Shown here: piece by piece, positions 8,871 through 17,547 of the stretch | Position numbering within the stretch: position 1 is the stretch's first letter | Layout: every line of letters begins with the position of its first letter | Assembly (NCBI RefSeq): GCF_021129305.1 | Contig: NZ_JAJOMB010000018.1 | Location: forward strand, 62,001-126,000 | DNA from: Kineosporia babensis | GTDB lineage: Bacteria > Actinomycetota > Actinomycetes > Actinomycetales > Kineosporiaceae | DNA: 64,000 nucleotides | Direction: 5' to 3' | Made by a program: the position numbers and the translations under genes | The notes under the pieces: model-generated | What the model saw: only the letters and a program-made list of their open reading frames with translations | What the model was told of the DNA's origin: nothing | The model's database searches: none

Positions 8871-9623
8871 CTAGAGAGCAGCTTTGATCAGCTGGTCCAC
8901 CGGGTAGAGCTGGTCGTGGGCCAGGTCGACCTCGACGGCGCGGTCCAGGCCGGGCTGGGCCATGAATCGCGGCGTGGTGCCGTGGTGGGGCTGCGCTGCG
9001 TGGACCAGGAACGGGTGGCAGACGAAGACGTCGCCCGGGGAGCCGGTGGCGTAGGCGATCGGGCGGTGGGCGCTTGCCTGGTCCACCTCGGCGGCGAAGG
9101 TGAAGATGGATTCGCCCGCCTCGCCGTACGGCTGAAGCACTTTGGGAATGTCGTGGTGTGAGCCCACCCGGATCCAGGTCGGTGAGTTCTCCGGCGTGAC
9201 CTCGCTGAACAGGAACAGCATGAGTAGGGCGCGGGACTTGGATCGATAGTTGGTGAGGTACTGCGAGCCGTCCGGTGAGGGGTAGCTGGACTCGATGTGC
9301 CAGCCGGCGTCGTTCGGTTCGCTCTGGTGCGGAAAGCGCAGCGGGAAGGAGCCGATTGCGCTGCGGCGGACCCAGCGTCCAGGTCCGACCAGGGCGTCGA
9401 AGGCGTCGACGAGGGCGGGAGCGTTGGCAGCCGCTTCGAACGCCGGCCCGCCCATCCCATCGACCCAGTGGACAGGCTCGGTCCAGCCGGCCGGGTCCTC
9501 CGGCGACAGACCGATCCGTTTCCACAACAGGCCGGCGCACTCCGCGGCAACCTCTGCGGGAACGGCCCCTTCGAACTTCAGGTAGCCGTCCCGGCTGAAT
9601 TGTTCGATGAGTGCGTCGTCCAC
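8871..9623 (-). CDS. Phytanoyl-CoA dioxygenase (PhyH)-family protein
   Basis: This 250-residue double-stranded beta-helix protein probably uses Fe(II) and 2-oxoglutarate. A metal-binding pair is visible as H109-I-E111 (WHIESSYPSP) and the distal His in CHPFLVHAAQP (His208). TPRF at 217-220 supplies an Arg suitable for 2-oxoglutarate. Most PhyH members have HxD; an HxE here is a conservative variant. The gene lies on the same strand as, and 110 bp downstream of, a methyltransferase gene. The substrate is unknown; many bacterial relatives hydroxylate small molecules in secondary metabolism. Confidence 0.82.
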   Translation of the reverse strand: MDDALIEQFSRDGYLKFEGAVPAEVAAECAGLLWKRIGLSPEDPAGWTEPVHWVDGMGGPAFEAAANAPALVDAFDALVGPGRWVRRSAIGSFPLRFPHQSEPNDAGWHIESSYPSPDGSQYLTNYRSKSRALLMLFLFSEVTPENSPTWIRVGSHHDIPKVLQPYGEAGESIFTFAAEVDQASAHRPIAYATGSPGDVFVCHPFLVHAAQPHHGTTPRFMAQPGLDRAVEVDLAHDQLYPVDQLIKAAL

Positions 9624-9733
9624 GACCAGGAGGGTCCCGCGAACCCTGGCGGCCGTCCACTGATTTAAAGGTCGGGGCCGCCCGCCCCTTCCCGGTGGCG
9701 ATCAGGTCGGGGCGGGAGGCTAGGCACCCATCG

Positions 9734-10693
9734 TCACTCGGGCTGGTTGCGCATCACAGTCAGGTTGCCCAGGTTCGTGGCCACCTGTCGCACGAGCACG
9801 AATCCGGCCATTTCGGCCTCTGCGGTAAGAGCTTCCGCGGTGTGGCCGGCGCTGATCCCGCGCTGTCCCTGCTGCACGGTGTCGGTCGGGCCGGACAGTT
9901 GCTCCTGCAGCACCAGCAGCCCGTCGGTGGTCAGGGCGCGGCGCAGCATGGCGAGGGTGGCGGTGCGGCTGGCGTCGGGGAAGAAGCACTGAGCCCAGTA
10001 GGCGGCCCGGAAAGTCCCTTGATCGGGCAGAGTCTGGGCGTCTGCGCACCGCAGTTGCACCCGTTCGCTCAGGCCCAGCTGGTCGCGGCGGCGTTCGGCC
10101 TCGGCGATGACCTCGGGCACGATGTCCACCCCGACGAGTTGCAGCTGGGGGTAGAGCTGCGCGGTGGTGAGCAGGGCGCCACCGACTCCCGTACCCAGGT
10201 CGAGCATGGGCCCACCGGACTCCAGTACGGCCGAGACCTCGGGCATGGCGTCGTACACCGAGCGGTAGAGCATCTGCGTCACGGGATCTGCTTCCACCCC
10301 CGCGTCGCGCGCGACGATCAGAGCCGCGTCTCCGGTCAGCTCCAGCTCTTCCTGGTCGAGTTTCTCCAGCGCGGCCAGATCCAGGCTGACGGCGTCGAGA
10401 ACGGTCTCCAGGGAGACGCCCGATGCTCCGGTCAGGAGGGCGGCGAACGGGGGTGCGAGTTGGTAGCCGCCGGGTACCTCGGTCACTACGCCAGCTTGCT
10501 TGAGGACGTCGAGTACCCCGCTCACACGGTTACCGGACCACTGCGCGGTGGTGAACTCGGTGGCGGGGGTGGGCTCGCGCAGCTGCTCCAGCCAGCCCAT
10601 CCGGTGCACGGCCTCAAGAATGGCGAGGGTCTGGGCGCCCTTCGTCCATTCCCGTACCGTCGCGCGGGCGGTCAGTGCGTCCATGACAGTCAT
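9734..10693 (-). CDS. SAM-dependent class I methyltransferase
   Basis: The protein has 319 residues. A helical N-terminal region resembling the dimerisation and winged-helix parts of O-methyltransferases (VREWTKGAQTLAILEAVHRMGWLEQL) precedes the SAM-binding domain. Motif I is MLDLGTGVGGALLTTA and the acidic motif II residue lies in LVGVDIVPEV. It is downstream of the ECF sigma gene on the same strand with a 73-bp gap. The layout resembles small-molecule O- or C-methyltransferases; no substrate can be named. Confidence 0.8.
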   Translation of the reverse strand: MTVMDALTARATVREWTKGAQTLAILEAVHRMGWLEQLREPTPATEFTTAQWSGNRVSGVLDVLKQAGVVTEVPGGYQLAPPFAALLTGASGVSLETVLDAVSLDLAALEKLDQEELELTGDAALIVARDAGVEADPVTQMLYRSVYDAMPEVSAVLESGGPMLDLGTGVGGALLTTAQLYPQLQLVGVDIVPEVIAEAERRRDQLGLSERVQLRCADAQTLPDQGTFRAAYWAQCFFPDASRTATLAMLRRALTTDGLLVLQEQLSGPTDTVQQGQRGISAGHTAEALTAEAEMAGFVLVRQVATNLGNLTVMRNQPE

Positions 10694-10766
10694 CAGGTGG
10701 TCTCCGTTCCGTGGTCAGTACCTGCGAACGGAGCAAGATGCGGCCCGGCCGGAGAATCTGCGCCGC

Positions 10767-11771
10767 CTATCGTGTGATCTGGGTCTCATGCGGGTGATGG
10801 GTACCGTAGGCGATGCCCATCCGGGCCACCCGCCCTTGCTCCAGGGTGAACAGCGCCGCCATGGTCGGTGGGCAGTGCTCCGGATCCGAGGCCGGGTTGA
10901 TGAAGTCCGCCTCCCACAACAGCAGATCCTTGCTGGCCATCGTGTGATGCAGCCGGACTCCGACGTCTGCACTGAACGTCCACTCCAGCATGTCCAGCAG
11001 CAGCGTGCGCCGCCCGTGCATGATGCCCATGACGTCGATCAGGGCATCCGGGTGGTACCAGTCCTGCACCACCCGGTCGAAGGTGCCCGCCACCATCGAG
11101 TCCACGATCTGGGCTGACTCCCGGTGCCAGGCCCGCGCCTCGTCCTCGACCGCACTGTGCGCGGCTTCGGCCGTGCGCTGCAGTTCACGGGCCAGCGCCC
11201 GCCGCCCGTCCCGGAGCCGGCTGCCCACCGTCTCGGTCGAGACGGCGCACAACTGCGCGATCTGCCGGTACGAGGACACCCCGCTGAAGTAGCGCAGCAT
11301 CATCACCTCGCGGATCGGCGCCGAAAGCCCCTTCAGCGCATGGCGAATCCACTCGGCCGTCGCGGTCTGCGCCAGCTTCTCCTCGGCGACGGACGCCGAT
11401 GGCGGCAGGAAGAACCCCGGATCGGCGATCGGCACGGCTCGGCGGGAACGCAGGTGGGCCCGGCAGTTGTTGCGCACGATCGATTTCAACCAGGGGACGA
11501 AGGCGCTCGGCTCGCGGAGCTCGGGCAACCTTTGCAGGGCGGTGATCAGGGCGTCCTGCACCACGTCGTCCGCTTCGTCGGTGTATCCGAGCAGAGCGAT
11601 CGCAGTGGCCCGCAGCGCGGCCTGGTGCCGTTCGGTCAGCCCGGCGAACGCCGCCATGTCACCGGCCTGCGCCAGCCGCACCAGATCATCGTCCGTCACA
11701 CCGGCATGATCGCCGGTCGTTGCCGTAAGCGCATCAGGGCTCGGCCGTCCTGGCTTGCTCGGCGGGGGCAC
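10767..11771 (-). CDS. ECF-type sigma-70 factor with SnoaL-like C-terminal domain
   Basis: Sigma region 2 is seen in ERHQAALRATAIALLGYTDEADDVVQDALITAL and region 4 in PIREVMMLRYFSGVSSYRQIAQLCAVSTETVGSRL. After about residue 210 a ~120-residue extension (ESAQIVDSMVAGTFDRVVQDWYHPDALIDVMG) resembles a SnoaL/NTF2-like fold, as in the SigJ/ECF41-type groups where the tail modulates activity without a separate anti-sigma factor. The chosen GTG at 11771 overlaps the upstream MFS gene by 38 bp; an internal GTG at 11699 would remove the overlap, and neither has a convincing ribosome site. Probably cotranscribed with the MFS gene. Confidence 0.84.
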   Translation of the reverse strand: MPPPSKPGRPSPDALTATTGDHAGVTDDDLVRLAQAGDMAAFAGLTERHQAALRATAIALLGYTDEADDVVQDALITALQRLPELREPSAFVPWLKSIVRNNCRAHLRSRRAVPIADPGFFLPPSASVAEEKLAQTATAEWIRHALKGLSAPIREVMMLRYFSGVSSYRQIAQLCAVSTETVGSRLRDGRRALARELQRTAEAAHSAVEDEARAWHRESAQIVDSMVAGTFDRVVQDWYHPDALIDVMGIMHGRRTLLLDMLEWTFSADVGVRLHHTMASKDLLLWEADFINPASDPEHCPPTMAALFTLEQGRVARMGIAYGTHHPHETQITR

Positions 11772-12969
11772 TGGCTGGGGTCTTGGCTGGGGAGAGCACC
11801 CGGGCCAGGAGGATGACGAAGAGCCCGGCCAGCGGCACGACCAGCAGGCCCATGCGCAGGCTGCTGGCGTCGGCGACGGCCCCGACGATCGGCGGCGAGA
11901 GCAGGAAGCCCAGCCGCATCAGCCAGGAGACCAAGGTCAGGCCGGTACCGGGTTTGAGGCCGGGCAGCTCATCGGCCTCGTGCATCGCGGCCGGGACCAG
12001 CGTGGCCGTGCCCATCCCGGCCGCGGCGAAGCCGAGAATCGTGGTGGGGATGGTCGGCACCGCCAGAGCCAGGCCCATTCCGGCCGCCACCAGCAGGCCG
12101 CCGGCCCGGGCCATGTTGGCCTGGCCGTACCGGTCCACCAGGCGGTCTCCGAACGAGCGGCCGATGAACTGGGCTCCCACCAGGGCGATGTACCCGGCGG
12201 CGGCGAGCGAGGCGGGCGAGTTCAGTTCGTCCGAGAGGTAGACCGCGGCCCAGGAGTTGCCCGCGTCTTCGACCAGCGTGCCAGCGGTGGCGATCATGAC
12301 CAGCGCAGTCACCAGGAGGATCGTCCGTGAGCTGAGTTTGGTGGGACGGGTGGCGTGGGGGCCTTCGTGGGTGGCCGGTTCGACGTCTGGGCCGGGCAGG
12401 CAGAAGCGCAGGGCGACCAGCGCGACCACGGCGAACAGGGCCGCTGAGAGGCCCAGGTGCACGCCGATCGGTAGGCCGATGGCCAGCGCCCCGGCTGCCA
12501 TCGAGCCTCCGGTCACCGCGCCGATCGACCAGGTGGCGTGGAAGGAGTTGATGATCGAGCGGCCGTACTGACGCTGAACCCGCAGCCCGTGGGCGTTCTG
12601 AGCGACGTCGGTGATGGCGTCGAAGCTGCCTGCGGCGAACAGGGCCAGGGCGAAGAGCAGGGGGACGGGGGACAGGCCGGCCAGGAGGACGCCGAGGCCG
12701 GTGAGCAGGGTGCCGAAGACGGCTGCGCGGGCGGAGCCGAGCCGGCGGATGGCCACCCCGGCTGCGGTACCGGCGATCAGGGCGCCGGTGGGGAAGGCCG
12801 CCACGGTGAGCCCGTAGACCGCGTTGCTCATCTCCAGATCGGTCTTGATCTGGGGATAGCGGGGAATCACGTTGGCGAACAAAGCGCCGTTGGTGAAGAA
12901 CAACGCGGCGACCGCAGCCCGGGCCCGGCGGGTGGCCAGGTCCGGGCGGGTGGCGGACAGGGTGGTCAT
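11734..12969 (-). CDS. MFS transporter
   Basis: The 411-residue protein from ATG 12969 has about twelve hydrophobic segments. It shows a major-facilitator loop motif after helix 2 (GVAIRRLGSARAAV) and repeated Gly/Pro-rich helices. It is similar in style to sugar/drug efflux members of the YbjJ/FucP-like group. The ATG is only 2 bp downstream of a palindrome and has no ribosome-binding site, so the transcript may be leaderless. An upstream TTG would start inside the palindromes and is less likely. The ECF sigma gene follows directly. Confidence 0.85.
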   Translation of the reverse strand: MTTLSATRPDLATRRARAAVAALFFTNGALFANVIPRYPQIKTDLEMSNAVYGLTVAAFPTGALIAGTAAGVAIRRLGSARAAVFGTLLTGLGVLLAGLSPVPLLFALALFAAGSFDAITDVAQNAHGLRVQRQYGRSIINSFHATWSIGAVTGGSMAAGALAIGLPIGVHLGLSAALFAVVALVALRFCLPGPDVEPATHEGPHATRPTKLSSRTILLVTALVMIATAGTLVEDAGNSWAAVYLSDELNSPASLAAAGYIALVGAQFIGRSFGDRLVDRYGQANMARAGGLLVAAGMGLALAVPTIPTTILGFAAAGMGTATLVPAAMHEADELPGLKPGTGLTLVSWLMRLGFLLSPPIVGAVADASSLRMGLLVVPLAGLFVILLARVLSPAKTPASAPAEQARTAEP

Positions 12970-12971
12970 GC

Positions 12972-13014
12972 GTACGACCGTACACAAACTTGTGACGTAT
13001 GGGTACGGCCGTAC
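12972..13014. promoter_or_regulatory. Triple-palindrome operator region upstream of the MFS gene
   Basis: Three inverted repeats are packed between the MFS start codon and the neighbouring beta-helix gene end. They are GTACG-AC-CGTAC (12972-12983), CACAA-AC-TTGTG (12983-12994) and the perfect 12-bp palindrome GTACGGCCGTAC (13003-13014). The two GTACG sites are centred 31 bp apart, about three helical turns, and so face the same side of the DNA. Such paired sites are typical of a cooperatively binding TetR- or MarR-type repressor. No such regulator gene is next to it. Confidence 0.6.
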
Positions 13015-13024
13015 ACACGTCAGA

Positions 13025-15250
13025 TCAGCGCACGACGATCTCGGTCAGGGTCGGCGCGTACGTCTCGGTGGCCTTGATCGAGGTCAGCGCCACGCGCAGG
13101 CGGGTGGTGGTGACCTCGTCGAAGCTCACGGTCCGATCCTGGCCGATCCCGTCCGACCCTTGGGCGAACGTCACCCAGGCGGCGCCGTCCCAGCGTTGCA
13201 GTTCGAAGGTCTGCACGCGCGGGTTGGTGCCGGAGTCGGTGTATTCGTCGAGCACCACCCCGGAGAAGGCCGTTTCTTCGCCGAAGTCGACGTCGAGGGT
13301 GACCGGGTAGGTGGCGTCGTCGGCCGCGGCCCAGCGGGTGCTGATCTCGCCGTCGGTCAGGTTCTCGGCGCCGAGCGTTCCGTTGGCTCCGGGGTGGGTG
13401 GAGCTGGCCGTCACCGGTTGGCCGAGGGCCAGGTTGGTCCCGCCCGGTTCCTCGTCCTCAATCGGGTCGTCGTCCACCGGATCGGCAACCTTCTTACCGA
13501 TCTTGCTCTCCGCCATCCCGATGTCCGGTGCCTTGCCGTAGTACAGGTGCGTCCCCAGGAAGTCCTTGTCGCCCAGGCTCGGGTTGTAGCGTCCGGCATC
13601 GATCAGCGGCGAGGTGTTCTTGAGCGCGAAATGCTTGGCCGCCGTGCGGATCTTGTCCACCCCAGCGCCCTTGACGTACTTGGCCGGATCGCCCCGGAAC
13701 TGTGGATCGACTCGCAAGCCACGAGCGTCCGCAGGTTCTTGAAGTGAGTGGGTGCCCCCGGCCTCGTAGTAGGCGTTGTTGGAGAACACGGCCTGCCGCA
13801 GCGCGCCGTCCTTGCGGTACCAGGTGGTGGGTTTCGTCTTCGAGGTGTTGTAGAAGATGTTGTTCAGGAAGTAGACCTTGCTCAGGAACCGCTCGTCGTG
13901 CACCTGGTCCAGCTGGGCGCCGTCGTAGACGAAGGTGTTGTTGACGAAGTACGTGGGGGAGTAGTTCGTCGACAGCATGTTCTTCACCAGCACGCCGTTG
14001 TCGTTGACGCTCAGGTTGTACCGGGCGACCGAGTTCGAGCTGTTGCCCATGTAGGCCATCCAGCCGGCCGCGTTGTCGTGCGAATAGTTGTACTGGTACG
14101 TGACATTGAAGTTGGTGTACTCCAGATCCCACGGGGTGCCGTCGTACTCGTTCGCGGGCCCGCCGTACACCTCGTTGAACTGCATCACCGAGTCCGCCCC
14201 GGCCCACAGGTACAGGCCGCAGGAGACCGCGTCGTAGCGTTCCAGGAAGCCGTTGACCTCGTTGTACTCCACCGTCATGTTCTTGGTGTTGGCCAGCTGG
14301 ATCGCGCCCTGGCCGATGCTCTCGGAGTAGTTGTGCCCGATGTACACGTTGCGGCTGTACAGGTCCCGGGTGCGTACCCAGAGCTGCTCCCAGCCCTCGT
14401 GGAACTTGCCGGCCTCGTCGTACTGCCCCGAGGCCGTGCCCTCGGCGCCGAACCAGTTGAAGGCGAACTGGACGGCGTGCAGCTCGACGTTCTCGAAGGT
14501 GTTGTCCTCGATCCGGACGTCCTCGAAATAGTGGCCGCCGGTCGGGTACTCCTTGTAGTTCTTGCTACCGAAGACCTGGAAATTGACCGCACCGTAATGA
14601 ATTTTCTGCCAGGTGCTGGGACCGTCGGTGTTGTGCACGTACACGTCGTTGATCCGGAAGTGGTTCATGATCGTGTCCGCGCCGGCGGCCAGCTTGTCCG
14701 CGTTGATCGAGACCGCGATGCCGTCCCGCACGTACGTTCCGGAGGTGATGTCGGTGGCGAAGTCGTCGTCGTTGGACAACTCGACGTTGTTGATCTCCCA
14801 GTACTCCTGGTTACGCAGCACGATCGCCCCGGTCAGGCCCACCGTCTCCGGGTTCTTGGTGCCGTCGGCCCGGAACGGGCTCGGCACCTTGCCGTTGGTG
14901 GCGATGTACGGCAGGCGCTGGGACTTCCCGTAGGACGAGATCGTGATCGGCTTACCCGGCTTGCCAGAGCCCTTCGGCCACAGCTGCTCGTCGTTCCACT
15001 GCTCACCGGCCTTCAGCAGAATCCGGTCGCCGGGCCGGAACGTGGTGGCGTTCGCCTTGGCCAGCGTGCGCCAGGCCTTCTTCGGGCTGGTTCCCGCGGC
15101 CGAGTCCTTGCCGCCCGAAGCGTCCAGGTAGTAATCGATTCCGCCGTAGGGATTCTTGTTCTGCGTGGCCGCCGAGGCGGGCGCGGCCAGAAGAGGTACG
15201 GCGATCAGCGCGGCCAGGAGAGCGATCAGGCCCGGTATCCGGAGTCTCAA
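13025..15250 (-). CDS. Secreted right-handed beta-helix protein with F5/8-type C domain
   Basis: The 741-residue protein begins with a Sec signal peptide (MRLRIPGLIALLAALIAVPLLAAPASA). A start-of-helix segment (GIDYYLDASGGKDSAAGTSP) is followed by a long parallel beta-helix rich in Asn-containing turns, from about residue 100 to 560. After a Pro/Glu/Asp linker, the last ~135 residues form a discoidin/F5-8C or CBM32-like carbohydrate-binding domain (NLALGQPVTASSTHPG ... EIVVR). Such proteins are polysaccharide lyases, glycoside hydrolases or epimerases. It is the last gene of the fucosidase operon, and its ATG overlaps the upstream stop by 4 bp. Confidence 0.86.
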   Translation of the reverse strand: MRLRIPGLIALLAALIAVPLLAAPASAATQNKNPYGGIDYYLDASGGKDSAAGTSPKKAWRTLAKANATTFRPGDRILLKAGEQWNDEQLWPKGSGKPGKPITISSYGKSQRLPYIATNGKVPSPFRADGTKNPETVGLTGAIVLRNQEYWEINNVELSNDDDFATDITSGTYVRDGIAVSINADKLAAGADTIMNHFRINDVYVHNTDGPSTWQKIHYGAVNFQVFGSKNYKEYPTGGHYFEDVRIEDNTFENVELHAVQFAFNWFGAEGTASGQYDEAGKFHEGWEQLWVRTRDLYSRNVYIGHNYSESIGQGAIQLANTKNMTVEYNEVNGFLERYDAVSCGLYLWAGADSVMQFNEVYGGPANEYDGTPWDLEYTNFNVTYQYNYSHDNAAGWMAYMGNSSNSVARYNLSVNDNGVLVKNMLSTNYSPTYFVNNTFVYDGAQLDQVHDERFLSKVYFLNNIFYNTSKTKPTTWYRKDGALRQAVFSNNAYYEAGGTHSLQEPADARGLRVDPQFRGDPAKYVKGAGVDKIRTAAKHFALKNTSPLIDAGRYNPSLGDKDFLGTHLYYGKAPDIGMAESKIGKKVADPVDDDPIEDEEPGGTNLALGQPVTASSTHPGANGTLGAENLTDGEISTRWAAADDATYPVTLDVDFGEETAFSGVVLDEYTDSGTNPRVQTFELQRWDGAAWVTFAQGSDGIGQDRTVSFDEVTTTRLRVALTSIKATETYAPTLTEIVVR

Positions 15251-16137
15251 CCCTGCACATCCTCTGCATCGATGGCGTCCACCGCCGAGGCATCGACGGT
15301 GAAGTCACTGGCCCCCATCCGCTGTTCGAGCAGGGCGTCGAGCTTCTCCGCGCTCAGCACCTGCCGGATCCGCGACGCGTAGGCCTCGAAAGCCGTCTCC
15401 TCGTCAACGGTTTTGCCGTCGAGCTGATAATACGTGATCTCCTGGGCGCCGATGACCGGCTCTGAGATTTCCCCCTCGGACAGCGTGCTCAGGATCGAGG
15501 AAAGCTCCTGGTCGTGCGGGTTCACCCCGGTAGTGTCACCATTGCTGTATTCCGCCTTTGTAAGCCGCTTTTCGTTCGTGGTGATGTCATCCAGGTCGGT
15601 AACCTTCTCAGGCCGGGCCGAAGCCGGCAGCACCAGTGCGGTATAGGCGTAAGTGGTGGCGTTCTCGCTCCAGGCAGCGCGATCGGCGTCGAACCGCTCG
15701 CGAACCTCCGCGTCGTTCACCAGCATCGTCCGCTGGAGCTGGGTGGTGAGTTCGCTCATCCGCTTCGAGTAGTACTCCTGCGGGCTGAAGTCCTTCACCC
15801 CGTAGACGGTCTGCGCTGACCCCCGGGTCGTGTTCTCGTCCTCGACCTCTTCGAGAAAGGCCTCATAGGTGGTCTCCTCGACCAGGCCATGCTCCCGAGC
15901 CAGAGCCAATGTCGCCTGACCGGAACGAATCTCGTCCAGGGCCAGGTCGGCCAGTCGGGCCACGTCACCGTTCCAGCTGGTGGTGCGATCCAGACGCTGC
16001 ATCTGGAACAGCAACTCGTCCCGGCTGATCGCCTGCCCGTCCAGGGTGGCCACCTGGCTGTTGCTGCCGCGCAAGGCCAGAACGGCACCGACAGCGGCAA
16101 CCACGCAGACCAGCAGCACGGCCGCGAGCCGTTTCAC
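15247..16137 (-). CDS. SurA/PrsA-like membrane-anchored chaperone with degenerate parvulin region
   Basis: The protein has 296 residues. An uncleaved or signal-type hydrophobic segment (residues 4-24) is followed by a SurA N-domain-like sequence (VATLDGQAISRDELLFQMQRLD) and a helical region. Near residues 228-252, LSTLSEGEISEPVIGAQEITYYQLDG resembles the end of a parvulin domain, but the conserved parvulin catalytic residues are not evident. It overlaps both neighbours by 4 bp (fucosidase upstream, beta-helix downstream), so it is translationally coupled to them. It probably helps fold or export the beta-helix protein, which is inferred from position. Confidence 0.68.
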   Translation of the reverse strand: MKRLAAVLLVCVVAAVGAVLALRGSNSQVATLDGQAISRDELLFQMQRLDRTTSWNGDVARLADLALDEIRSGQATLALAREHGLVEETTYEAFLEEVEDENTTRGSAQTVYGVKDFSPQEYYSKRMSELTTQLQRTMLVNDAEVRERFDADRAAWSENATTYAYTALVLPASARPEKVTDLDDITTNEKRLTKAEYSNGDTTGVNPHDQELSSILSTLSEGEISEPVIGAQEITYYQLDGKTVDEETAFEAYASRIRQVLSAEKLDALLEQRMGASDFTVDASAVDAIDAEDVQG

Positions 16138-17447
16138 TGCAGGGCCCCGGTCCGAACTATAGACGTTGTGGCCCAGACCGGTTCGTCGCGCGCCTTGGTC
16201 ACGGTGAGCCTCACTCGGTCGACCCGTACTGCCGGAAAAGTCAGGATCCGCTGGTACCCGACGGAATTGGCCTCGGCCAGGTGAATCCAGCGTCCATCGG
16301 TGCGCCCTTCGACGATGACGTGCTCCACCCGCTGGCCCTGGGAAATATCCTCACCGAGAACCACCGCCTCGATCTCGGTCTCCTCAGCCAGGTCCAGACC
16401 GCTGCAACGGGAACGGAAATCGTCGATCCGCCGGCCCAGACCGTCCAGGGTGGCCACGTCGATCGGATGGATCAAACCGTCGCGGGCCGGGGGAACGTTC
16501 AGCAGGAAGGCCGCATTACCGCCGACCGAATGCTGGTAGATTCCGAACAGCTCCTCCACCGGCCGCACTGAACCGTTCTCGGCCGGATGATGAAACCAGC
16601 CCGGCCGGATCGACGTGTTCACCTCGGCCGGGTACCACACCAGATCACCCCCGGCGCCGGCCAGCGCCTCCCGGCTGCCCAGATCGTCCTCGTCGCTGCG
16701 CACCACCTTGGCGAACTCACCGTCGTCCACCTGCTGCGAATACTCGGCCGTGCGCTCCGCCGACTGCAGCGCCCGGCCGACCACACTCCACTCATCGGCC
16801 CGGGTGTGCCCAGCCTCGTTCCCGCACCAGCGCACATCCGGCCCACACACGCTGATCACCGCGCTGGGCTGCAACTCTCGGACCACCGCGTAATACCGGT
16901 CCCAGTCATAGACCTGCCGCTTACCGTTGGGACCTTCACCGTTCGCACCATCCAGCCAGACGCAGAAGATCTCGCCGTAATTGGTCAGCAGCTCGGTCAG
17001 CTGGGCCACGTAGAAGTCGTCATAGGCCTCGCCTGAGCCGTAACTGGCCTCGGTGCGGTCCCAGGGGGAGAGGTAGACCCCGAACTTCAGGCCGTGCCTG
17101 GCGGCGGCGTCGGACACCTCCCGCACCACATCGCCATGCCCATCCCGCCAGGGAGAGAACGCGACCGAGTGCTTGGTCTGCCGGCTGGGCCACAGACAGA
17201 AACCGTCATGATGCTTGGCAGTCAGGATGACCGCCCGCATCCCAGCACTTTTCAGCGCTCGCACCCACTGGTCGGCATCCAAAGCAGCCGGGTCGAACAG
17301 CGCCGGATCCTCATGGCCCAGGCCCCACTCGCGGTCGGTCATCGTATTGATGCCGAAGTGGATGAACCCGTAGAACTCCAACTGCTGCCAGGCCAGTTGC
17401 CGGGGGCTGGGCCGGATCGCGGCCAGGTCGGCGCCGTTCAGTGCCAC
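16134..17447 (-). CDS. Alpha-L-fucosidase, GH29 family
   Basis: Starting from GTG 17447, which has a GGGAG ribosome site 5 bp upstream, the protein has 437 residues. GH29 marks are RQLAWQQLEFYGFIHFGINTMTDREWG, AVILTAKHHDGFCLWPS, and VWLDGANG, whose Asp is the expected nucleophile. The C-terminal ~80 residues look like a beta-sandwich (VEHVIVEGRTDGRWIHL). An upstream in-frame ATG at 17501 lies inside the candidate operator and is disfavoured. No signal peptide is seen, so it may act in the cytoplasm on imported fucosides. It is first in a three-gene operon beside a LacI regulator. Confidence 0.9.
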   Translation of the reverse strand: MALNGADLAAIRPSPRQLAWQQLEFYGFIHFGINTMTDREWGLGHEDPALFDPAALDADQWVRALKSAGMRAVILTAKHHDGFCLWPSRQTKHSVAFSPWRDGHGDVVREVSDAAARHGLKFGVYLSPWDRTEASYGSGEAYDDFYVAQLTELLTNYGEIFCVWLDGANGEGPNGKRQVYDWDRYYAVVRELQPSAVISVCGPDVRWCGNEAGHTRADEWSVVGRALQSAERTAEYSQQVDDGEFAKVVRSDEDDLGSREALAGAGGDLVWYPAEVNTSIRPGWFHHPAENGSVRPVEELFGIYQHSVGGNAAFLLNVPPARDGLIHPIDVATLDGLGRRIDDFRSRCSGLDLAEETEIEAVVLGEDISQGQRVEHVIVEGRTDGRWIHLAEANSVGYQRILTFPAVRVDRVRLTVTKARDEPVWATTSIVRTGALQ

Positions 17448-17483
17448 GCTAACTCCCAAGGAGACTGGTCCTTCAGGGAACGT

Positions 17484-17505
17484 TGTTACGATGGCATCCA
17501 TAACA
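17484..17505. promoter_or_regulatory. Candidate LacI-type operator, TGTTA-N12-TAACA
   Basis: A 22-bp imperfect inverted repeat with perfect 5-bp outer arms lies 37 bp upstream of the fucosidase GTG and 43 bp downstream of the LacI-family gene stop. Its size and outer TGTTA/TAACA arms resemble LacI/GalR operators, although the centre is not symmetrical. Repression of the fucosidase operon by the adjacent regulator is inferred. Confidence 0.5.
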
Positions 17506-17547
17506 CCAACGCCGCAAGAGTTTGCTTTTGTCCGTTGTGTTGGGTAA

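Noticed and set aside
7388-8874. CTAGAGCC and GGCTCTAG flanking the lipoprotein gene, like the ends of the MITE
   Set aside because: Only AGCC next to CTAG matches; inward bases do not agree between the two ends or with the MITE termini, so it is most likely coincidence.
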